A DNA stretch of 23,706 nt from Hepatocystis sp. ex Piliocolobus tephrosceles (Eukaryota; Apicomplexa; Aconoidasida; Haemosporida; Plasmodiidae). Below the pieces are notes generated by a model. The model was not told the DNA's origin, made no database searches, and worked only from the letters and a program-made list of their open reading frames with translations. The position numbers were made by a program, and so were the translations under genes. Each line of letters starts with the position of its first letter. The first letter of the stretch is position 1. Shown here in pieces: positions 11,355 to 17,744 of this stretch. Where the stretch lies: assembly GCA_902459845.2 (NCBI GenBank), contig CABPSV020000194.1:1-23706 (forward strand), given 5' to 3'.

Positions 11355-14030
11355 ATGGGTAATTTTATTGGCATAGAGAGTTCGTTTAATTATGTTAATG
11401 TGACGAATATTATAATTAATGAAAAAAATAAAAAAATAAAAACAACATATGGTTTAACTGGTAATGGTTTAACTGGTAATGGTTCAAGTGGTAATGGTTC
11501 AAATGGTAATAGTTCAAATGATAATAGTTTAAATGGTAATAGTTTAAATGGTAATATTTTAAGGGAAAATATAATTAATTATGTACATGTACATAATAAC
11601 AAAGTTAATTTTTCAAATAATGGTACTTTATTAAAGAACTCATGCGAGAAAGATTTAGGAAAAAGAAATGATATTATTACTAATAATGTATTAAGCATAA
11701 ATTATAGAAAAAATAAAAAAGATATGTTTGAATATTTGTTGGATATAGAACATATGATCGAACATAAGGTAAATTTTATTATAATAAAAAATGGATTCGA
11801 AAAAAACGAAAACAACAAAAATAAATATAGTAACTTTTATATGAACGAGCTAGTTCAATACATTAAAAATGAAGAAAAAAAAATAGATGGGGATTATAAT
11901 AGTAATATAAATAAAAAATACAATTTGTTTAACAAGTTTCTTAAATATTGTTCAAGTAATAATAATACAGAAAGGGTGAGTAACAACAGTAAAAGTGTAT
12001 GTAAAGAACACAAGGATGATATCAATTTAGAGTTAAATGAGAATAAAAAAAATGGAGGAAAGGAACAGGACAAAAAAAATTGCAGTGATGACGAAGATGA
12101 AAACGACGAAGACGAAATAGCAGTGATTTTTTTTTTTAGTTTTAAAATAAAACATATAAAATATAGCATATTAAAATGCAAAGAGAACGTAGTAAAAAAT
12201 TTGAAAATAAATTTAACAGGAAAAAAAAGTAAGTATATAAAAAAATGTTTAATGGAGCTAAAAATAATGGAGAATATACATTATTTTAAGGAAATAAAAT
12301 GTTTAAGAGAAAGTATAAATTTTTTAAAAAAAATATATCCTGGTAGTTTATATGATTTAGTAATGTCCAACAATGTTAGTGAGGACGGTAATAATGGTAG
12401 TACTACTAGTAGTAGTAGTAGTAGCAGTAGTAGTAGTAGTAGCAGTAGTAGTAGTAGTAGCAGTAGTAGTAGTAGTAGTAGTAGTAATACTAATAGTGGC
12501 GAAGGTAATGATAATAAAATAAATAGGATAAAAAAAAACTCAGTTGTAAAAAAAAAAAATTCTAAAAAAGATAATTTTGAGCAACATTTTTTAAATAAAC
12601 AAGAAGTTAATGATTTATGTCCATATGTGATAGTACATATGAAAAGAGGTGTTAGTTACCATTTTGTAAATGAAAAAAATTATATTTATCGTATTGGTAC
12701 TGGTATGGCTGGATATAAAACAGTACAAAATTTATTTTTTTTAACAACAGGTAAATTTTATTCAATAGAAAAAATAGTAAAACTTTCTAAAAAGGGAACA
12801 CATAACAACTTTGATATGTTAGTTGGTGATATTTATGGAGACTCTTATACAAAAGCTGGTTTGGATAAAAATTTAGTAGGATCCTTTTTTGGTCAAGCTC
12901 AAAAAAATATTCATAATAATAACAGCGAGAATGAAAATATGTTTAAATGTAATATAAAAAAAATAGTTGATAATGTTGCTGTTTCGGATTCTGATAATGC
13001 TATTGGTGATGGAGATAGTTATAGTGACTCCTTTAGCAATAGCAGTAACAGTTATAGTAAAACAAAGGAGGAGCTAAAGGAGGAACTAAAGGGAGAACCC
13101 TTGCAATGTCTTAAGAGCAGTTATAGTGATTCGAATTTAAACCTAACATATAATAAACAAATAAAATATTTAAAAGAAGGTATTAGACGAAATATTATTT
13201 TAGAGGATTCTAAAAGTAAAAAAAATAAAAAAAATAAAAAATGCGAGAATGACGGGAAGGGAAAAGAAGAAAAAAAATATGGTTATATATTACCGAAAAC
13301 TAATAAATTTGGAATTGAAAAATCAAATAAATGTATTACTCACAAAATGTATAATACAGAAATTGACGGAGAAATTAAAAGAGGAAATAATATTGGACAT
13401 GTAACAAACTGTGATAGTGAAGAAAAAACTTTATTACAAGAAAGAGGCTCTGTAAATGCGAATAATAATAGTAGTAGCAACAGTAGCAATAGTAGCAACA
13501 GTAGCAATAGTAGCAATAGTAGCAATAGTAGCAACAGTAGCAATAGTAGCAATAGTAGCAATAGTAGCAATAGTAGCAATAGTAGCAATAGTAGCAATAG
13601 TAGCAATAGTAGAAACAGTTGTAATAAACCTAGTGCAGATTCACTTACTTATACAGAGAAAAATAAATTAAATACATCACAAATAAGTACTTGTAAACCC
13701 AAATATAGTCAAAAAAATAGTGATAAAAATAGTGATAAAAGGAGTGATAATCAAAAAGAATATGATTTATCAAGATCTTTGTTATCAATGGTTATATACA
13801 ACATAACACAAATTGCTTATATTCATAGCAAATTGCATAATATTGGACATATTTTTTTTGTAGGTTTTTTATTAGATAGATCACCTTGTATGGATTTATT
13901 TAAAATTTTTTTACGTTTTGCATATAAAAATAAAGAGAAACTATATTTCATTCAACATTCTGAGTATACTAGTTGTTTAGGGGCAGCTTTACAATCATTA
14001 AGTTGGGATAATTTACTTTTCCAGATTTAA
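11355..14030 (+). CDS. PANK2: Pantothenate kinase, divergent PanK2-like (Fumble family)
   Basis: Pantothenate kinase phosphorylates pantothenate with ATP, the first step of coenzyme A synthesis. The first in-frame ATG is at 11355 (MGNFIGIESS; upstream stop at 11310-11312), giving 891 residues. Family blocks in order: N-terminal phosphate-loop position (4-10, IGIESS); TGKKS at 288-292 where relatives have TGGGA; E313 in FKEIKCL, aligned with the catalytic Glu; KRGVS 430-434 for GSGVS; R446 in YRIGTG; a typical block through VGDIYG and GSFFG 509-513; then the last part (803-891) with IFFVGFLLDRS and the EYTSCLGAALQSL ending. Between 519 and 802 is an insertion of about 280 low-complexity residues. 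Further inserts are an NG-rich pentapeptide repeat (33-67), an acidic run (244-254) and poly-Ser (352-377). In P. falciparum, PanK1 and PanK2 act in one complex with a 14-3-3 protein (published). The loss of glycines here suggests a subunit that completes a shared active site rather than an independent enzyme. Confidence 0.9.
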   Translation: MGNFIGIESSFNYVNVTNIIINEKNKKIKTTYGLTGNGLTGNGSSGNGSNGNSSNDNSLNGNSLNGNILRENIINYVHVHNNKVNFSNNGTLLKNSCEKDLGKRNDIITNNVLSINYRKNKKDMFEYLLDIEHMIEHKVNFIIIKNGFEKNENNKNKYSNFYMNELVQYIKNEEKKIDGDYNSNINKKYNLFNKFLKYCSSNNNTERVSNNSKSVCKEHKDDINLELNENKKNGGKEQDKKNCSDDEDENDEDEIAVIFFFSFKIKHIKYSILKCKENVVKNLKINLTGKKSKYIKKCLMELKIMENIHYFKEIKCLRESINFLKKIYPGSLYDLVMSNNVSEDGNNGSTTSSSSSSSSSSSSSSSSSSSSSSSSSSNTNSGEGNDNKINRIKKNSVVKKKNSKKDNFEQHFLNKQEVNDLCPYVIVHMKRGVSYHFVNEKNYIYRIGTGMAGYKTVQNLFFLTTGKFYSIEKIVKLSKKGTHNNFDMLVGDIYGDSYTKAGLDKNLVGSFFGQAQKNIHNNNSENENMFKCNIKKIVDNVAVSDSDNAIGDGDSYSDSFSNSSNSYSKTKEELKEELKGEPLQCLKSSYSDSNLNLTYNKQIKYLKEGIRRNIILEDSKSKKNKKNKKCENDGKGKEEKKYGYILPKTNKFGIEKSNKCITHKMYNTEIDGEIKRGNNIGHVTNCDSEEKTLLQERGSVNANNNSSSNSSNSSNSSNSSNSSNSSNSSNSSNSSNSSNSSNSSNSSNSSNSRNSCNKPSADSLTYTEKNKLNTSQISTCKPKYSQKNSDKNSDKRSDNQKEYDLSRSLLSMVIYNITQIAYIHSKLHNIGHIFFVGFLLDRSPCMDLFKIFLRFAYKNKEKLYFIQHSEYTSCLGAALQSLSWDNLLFQI
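11451..11555 (+). repeat. 15-bp coding repeat, seven units (PanK2 residues 33-67)
   Basis: Units of GGTTTAACTGGTAAT change stepwise to GGTTCAAATGGTAAT and AGTTTAAATGGTAAT, encoding the pentads GLTGN, GSNGN and SLNGN. The gradual change along the array is the usual sign of slippage or unequal exchange followed by point mutation. Confidence 0.9.
12408..12485 (+). repeat. AGT/AGC trinucleotide run encoding 26 serines in PanK2
   Basis: Twenty-six consecutive AGT or AGC codons, flanked by TTT-like (Thr-Thr) and Asn/Thr residues. It sits just before the conserved region that begins at about residue 414, so it is a linker insertion. Length is likely to vary between isolates. Confidence 0.95.
13461..13610 (+). 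repeat. 9-bp AATAGTAGC repeat encoding Asn-Ser-Ser in PanK2
   Basis: About 15 units of AAT/AAC-AGT-AGC code for residues 703-752, inside the large insertion between the GSFFG block and the C-terminal block. The antisense frame is open as poly-Leu and another sense frame as Val-Ala-Ile; both are shadows of the repeat. Confidence 0.95.
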
Positions 14031-14242
14031 AATAAAACTTTTTTTTTTTTTTTTTTTTTTTTATTTTGAGTATATTTTTTTATCTCATAAAACTTACATA
14101 TACTGATTTATATAAATAAACCACTATAAACCATTTGTTTTGTATATGAATACTCATTTGTATGCATATACTTAAATATTTCATACTTTCTTTTTTTTTT
14201 TCATCGTCATTTTTATTTATTTATTTTTTTATTTTTTTTTTT

Positions 14243-14282
<40 letters not shown>

Positions 14283-14610
14283 AATTACAAAATTACAAAA
14301 TTACAAAATTACAAAATCATTATGCGTTTTAAAAAAATTTATATATTATGATGCTACTATTTTTATGGTAATTAAACTTTATATATTTTACACTTTTAGT
14401 TTGAATTGCTAAATTTACAAACATATAATTTTTTCAATTATGTTATTGTATTACTGTATTATATATGAAAAAAAAAAAAAAAAAAAAAAAAAAAATTACG
14501 GTTTAATAAATAACTATTTTATTGAGGTTAAAAAATGTTATATAAAAAAATGTGGACTAAAAAAAAGATGTTTTTGGTATACTGTTTAATTTAGTACATG
14601 CACATATATG

Positions 14611-14642
<32 letters not shown>

Positions 14643-14673
14643 TACATATATATATGAGCATATTTATTTGCAG
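14031..14673. other. Intergenic region after the pantothenate kinase gene
   Basis: Downstream of the stop are T runs (14040-14062; 14244-14274), a four-unit ATTACAAA repeat (14283-14316), an A run of 28 (14468-14495) and a TA/TATG microsatellite (14607-14656). On the plus strand at 14497-14586 one frame is open and Lys/Cys-rich but has no start, and 14535-14569 reads MLYKKMWTKKK. Either could be an upstream exon for the candidate exon at 14674, but neither joins convincingly. Confidence 0.55.
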
Positions 14674-14773
14674 ACTCTTACGTAAAAAATACATTGAATT
14701 CAAGTGTGTTACAGATTGTAAAAAGACCCATCCAAAAAAGAACAAATTTATAAAAAAGGAATCATGTAATTAA
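14674..14773 (+). CDS. Candidate terminal exon of an unrecognised small gene
   Basis: An acceptor TTTATTTGCAG is followed by 32 open codons and TAA. The frame reads LLRKKYIEFKC, then VTDCKKTHPKKNK and a short Lys/Cys tail. GC is clearly above the surrounding DNA (CTC, CGT, TTC, ACC, CAT, CCA codons), which suggests coding. It requires two bases from an upstream exon; AT/GTTTTT at 14568-14570 would fit (giving MLYKKMWTKKK-I-LLRKK) but is a poor donor. No family recognised; one CX3C motif is present. A chance open frame cannot be excluded. Confidence 0.3.
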
Positions 14774-14896
14774 ACAAAATTTAAATGTAATTAAACAAAA
14801 TTTAAAATTAAAAATTGATAATTGAAAGTTGAGAATTGAAAGTTGAGAATTGAAAGTTGAGAATTGAAAGTTGAGAATTGAAAGTTGAGAATTGAA
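14764..14896. repeat. Two adjacent short tandem arrays (21 bp x2 and 14 bp x5-6)
   Basis: ATGTAATTAAACAAAATTTAA occurs twice (from 14764 and 14785). After a short spacer comes the 14-base unit GTTGAGAATTGAAA repeated five to six times to 14896. Noncoding, about 500 bases upstream of the membrane protein gene. Confidence 0.85.
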
Positions 14897-15255
14897 AAAG
14901 TGTCACATTATCTGAAAGGTAAAAAAATGAAGCAATATTAAAAATGCAAAGAAAAAAAAATAATAAATAATAAAGCACAGTTGTAAACTTAAAAAAACAA
15001 AAACAAAGAGTGGTTAAAAACATAAGCAAGTGTAAAAAGTAAAGCATTGCTGTGAGCAAAAAAAAAAAAAATAAAAAATAAAAAAAAAAAAATATATATA
15101 CATATATGTGAAAAAGTAAAACATTGCTAAAGAAAAAAAAAATAAAATAAAAAAATATATAAAAATAAAAAAATAAAAATAAAAAATAAATAAAAAGTTT
15201 ACTGTTTTTGTAAAAAAAAAAATAACATATAAACAAAGATTAAAGCAAAAAAAAA

Positions 15256-15378
15256 GCCCTTAATAAATAAAAAAAAAAGCGCTTAATAAATAAAAAAAAA
15301 AGCGCTTAATAAATAAAAAAAAAAGCGCTTAATAAATAAAAAAAAAAGCGCTTAATACGTAAAAAAAAAAAAAAAAAA
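15256..15378. repeat. 23-bp tandem repeat with AGCGCTT core, ending 38 bp before a start codon
   Basis: Units begin with GCGCTTAATAAATAAA followed by an A run, at 15256 (variant GCCCTT), 15279, 15302, 15325 and 15348, exactly 23 bases apart. A decayed copy (AGCTTAATACGC) follows. Each unit has the palindrome AGCGCT in otherwise GC-free DNA. The array ends shortly before the ATG at 15417, so it lies in the promoter or 5' UTR. Confidence 0.9.
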
Positions 15379-15416
15379 AGCTTAATACGCAAAAAAAAAG
15401 AAGCATAAAACACAAA

Positions 15417-16223
15417 ATGACAGTAGAAAATAGAAATTTTAATAAAATAAGAGATATCAATGAAAGTAATACTTCAGGTACGTGCAACAATATGGATATT
15501 GAAGATGAAATGAAAACTATGGATAATTTTAAAGAAGTTTTAAACATGCATAGTAATTTTAATTCATCTGTTAATGAAAAGAAAAGGAATTTTTCTTTTA
15601 AAGAAAAAAAAACGGATGAAAAAGAAAAAACAAAATGTATTAAAAAAAAAAAAAAAAACTTAATAGTGGACATGTTGAATTGTCCTCTATATTATCATCT
15701 TAATCTTCTTAGTATGATTTCATTTATTATCGGTAGTTACTTTTTTGATGTTAGTAGTTTGTACATATATGGATGTATACTTTTTGCAATTGGATGTGCA
15801 GCTTGTGGTTATAGTAATATAGTGGCTATATGTAATAGTAGTTGGGGAAAAAAAAACGAAATGTTAGGATTTATATGTTATGCTTTAGGGTGTGGAATTT
15901 TTACTATAGGATGTATTTATTGTTGTTTTAGAGATGACAACTTTTCAGTAATTTCATTTATTACAGGAAGTGTTTTTTTTTTAGTTGGATCTATATTATT
16001 TATTTATTCATTAAATTTTAGAAAATTAAAAACTATAGATTATAATATTTTTGTTGTATATTTTGGAAATTTTATTGGAAGTATTTTATTCACTATTGCT
16101 AGTTTTATGTTTTTTAGACAAGAATTATATGATTGGGGTTGTTACTTATATATTGTTGGAAGTGTATTATTCACAATTGCTGCATTTTTTGATTATATAT
16201 GTTATATAAATAATACCTCTTAA
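15417..16223 (+). CDS. Six-helix membrane protein with three YrhK-like helix pairs
   Basis: 268 residues, intact and intronless. Residues 1-88 are polar and highly charged, with a Lys run (76-80) encoded in 17 consecutive A, and are probably cytosolic. Six hydrophobic segments follow at about 96-110, 115-138, 149-171, 176-199, 211-233 and 240-263. They form three pairs with related motifs: IIGSYFF / GCILFAIGC; ALGCGIFTIGC / GSVFFLVGSILF; FIGSILFTIASFMFF / WGCYLYIVGSVLFTIAAF. The G-[SC]-x-[LF]-F pattern in paired helices resembles the YrhK domain (Pfam PF14145), a family of unknown function; I give this from motif resemblance only. There are many Cys (GC/CC) in helices 2 and 3. No signal peptide; the first helix may act as signal anchor. 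The substrate and membrane are unknown. The 23-bp repeat array lies directly upstream. Confidence 0.88.
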   Translation: MTVENRNFNKIRDINESNTSGTCNNMDIEDEMKTMDNFKEVLNMHSNFNSSVNEKKRNFSFKEKKTDEKEKTKCIKKKKKNLIVDMLNCPLYYHLNLLSMISFIIGSYFFDVSSLYIYGCILFAIGCAACGYSNIVAICNSSWGKKNEMLGFICYALGCGIFTIGCIYCCFRDDNFSVISFITGSVFFLVGSILFIYSLNFRKLKTIDYNIFVVYFGNFIGSILFTIASFMFFRQELYDWGCYLYIVGSVLFTIAAFFDYICYINNTS

Positions 16224-16855
16224 CATATAAAATAATAATTATATAAACATAAATACGTACATAAGTATGTATATAAATATGTACATTTTTTTTTTAAAAT
16301 GATTTACTTTTTTTTGTATTTTATTATTTTGTAAAAAAATTTTTGTTTTTATTTATTTGCTCATTAGTTAATTTTTTATTTTACTAATATTTTGAATTAT
16401 TGTGTTTTACAGTTTTTTCTTAATTTTTTTTATTCTTTAATCTTTCTCCTTTTTAACTTTTATTTGAATACAATTATTTGTTTATTTATTACAAATTTTT
16501 GTTTAATTATTACAAATTTTTGTTTAATTATTACAAATTGTTGTTTAATTATTACAAATTGTTGTTTAATTATTACAAATTGTTGTTTAATTATTACAAA
16601 TTTTTGTTTATTTATTACAAATTTTTGTTTAATTATTACAAATTTTTGTTTAATTATTTTTTATTTCAATTTTGTACATTCTGTTATGTTGTACAGATTG
16701 TAATAAGTTGTCTATTATCATTGCTTTTTTTTTTTTTTCTGTTATTTTAAAACAATTTAAACTATATTACACTTAAATTTTTTTGTTTTGGGGGATAATT
16801 CTCAGAAAAAAAAAAAAAAAAATAAAAGCGTATTCGCTTTCATAAAATAAAGAAT
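16224..16855. other. Intergenic region downstream of the membrane protein gene
   Basis: T-rich DNA including the 21-bp array listed separately. GGGGG at 16790-16794 and an A run at 16806-16822 are the only other marked points. No coding frame on either strand apart from repeat translations. Confidence 0.6.
16478..16661. repeat. 21-bp tandem repeat, about eight to nine copies
   Basis: The unit ATTACAAATTTTTGTTTAATT, with a TTGTTG variant in the three middle copies, repeats exactly every 21 bases (for example TTACAAA at 16489 and 16510). The inner part ACAAATTTTTGT is nearly self-complementary, so each unit could form a small hairpin. Because 21 is divisible by three, two plus-strand frames stay open; these are not genes. 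Confidence 0.92.
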
Positions 16856-16885
16856 ATGTACAGCTTGTTTAGCCAAGCCAAACAT
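16856..16885 (+). CDS. Possible first exon, MYSLFSQAKH
   Basis: ATG then ten codons with much higher GC than the flanks, followed by GTATTA, a usable donor. Read without splicing it continues as a hydrophobic stretch (DIFFIILIVPFFFFF) to a stop in a run of 17 T. Its phase (0) does not match the exon at 17152, which needs one base. If the T run were one base shorter, the read-through frame would reach a GTATAT donor in the right phase. Confidence 0.2.
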
Positions 16886-17036
16886 GTATTAGATATATTT
16901 TTTATTATTTTAATAGTTCCTTTTTTTTTTTTTTTTTAGCATATCTACTTGTATATTAAAAAAAAAAAAAAGCTGTAGTTATGTATTTATCACATAAAAT
17001 GTTTGCAAATATATTTATGTTTTTTATGTTTTTTAT

Positions 17037-17037
<1 letters not shown>

Positions 17038-17096
<59 letters not shown>
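17038..17096. repeat. Run of 59 T followed by a G-rich patch
   Basis: An uninterrupted T run ends at GCGGAGGGGGGGAGAG (17097-17112), the most G-rich patch of the window. It could serve as a distant pyrimidine tract for the exon-like island at 17152. Confidence 0.9.
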
Positions 17097-17098
<2 letters not shown>

Positions 17099-17151
17099 GG
17101 AGGGGGGGAGAGCTATTTGTATGTTAATGTGATTTTAAATTTTCAATGTAG

Positions 17152-17276
17152 CTCATAAGAATTGGCACAAGTATTTCGACAATAAAAAGTATGTGATGGG
17201 CTTAGTACAACAAAGGTTACATGAATTATGTAAAAAAAGGAAAAAAAAAAATAAAATAAAATTGAAAAACGGTTAG
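17152..17276 (+). CDS. Candidate terminal exon of a small basic protein
   Basis: After the acceptor TTTTCAATGTAG comes CT then 40 open codons to TAG: HKNWHKYFDNKK, YVMGLVQQRLHELC, then KKRKKKNKIKLKNG. An in-frame stop before the acceptor shows the frame is open only from here. Codon composition and the amphipathic helix YVMGLVQQRLHEL followed by a Lys tail look like a real basic protein. The H-x-x-x-H then L-V-x-x-R-L/R pattern is faintly like ribosomal protein uS15, but too short to claim. An upstream exon with one base of overhang was not found. Confidence 0.35.
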
Positions 17277-17323
17277 CTCTTAAAGTCCATAATGATTTAA
17301 GGTGTACATATATATAGAGAGAG

Positions 17324-17354
<31 letters not shown>

Positions 17355-17672
17355 TACACAAGTGAGGCATTCAGTTGTTAACAATTAAAATGGATATATA
17401 TATATATATATATATGTAATAATTATTTGTCGGTTGTATATGTTCATATTCGTGGGTGTATATATATGTAGGTACCTTACAAACACAAAAAAAATTGTAA
17501 AAAGATGCTAATCAAGCCAAAAAAAACAACATGATAAAAAAAATTATACTGTGACTATATATGTATGTATCTTTATGCATCGGTATGTATCCGTATGTTT
17601 AGATATGTATATAAATATGCCTTTTTGTTTTGTTTTTGTTTAAGAGTTAAAGCATATTTACATTAAAGTTTC

Positions 17673-17695
17673 TTTTCCCCTGTCCGTGCTCCTGC

Positions 17696-17729
<34 letters not shown>

Positions 17730-17744
17730 GGGGGAAGGGGAAAA
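17673..17744 (+). promoter_or_regulatory. C-rich / T30 / G-rich leader directly before the HPR-like gene start
   Basis: TTTTCCCC (17673-17680) and GGGGAAAA (17737-17744) are exact complements. Between them CCCC (17695-17698), a T run of 30 and GGGGGG (17729-17734) could add to the pairing. The right arm ends at the ATG (17745). If transcribed, the leader could fold into a stem that touches the start codon. This is seen in sequence; any role is inference. Confidence 0.5.

Noticed and set aside
13340..13606. Antisense poly-Leu ORF and sense Val-Ala-Ile ORF (13456-13671)
   Set aside because: Out-of-frame readings of the Asn-Ser-Ser repeat of PanK2.
14808..15236. 142-residue minus-strand Phe-rich ORF
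   Set aside because: Reverse of A-rich and 14-bp repeat DNA; composition is low complexity throughout.
16392..16750. Two plus-strand ORFs over the 21-bp repeat
   Set aside because: Open only because the repeat length is a multiple of three; no conserved or varied protein sequence.
17727..17744. Extension of the HPR-like protein upstream to 17727
   Set aside because: That codon is TTG and lies in the T30/G6 leader; the first ATG is at 17745.
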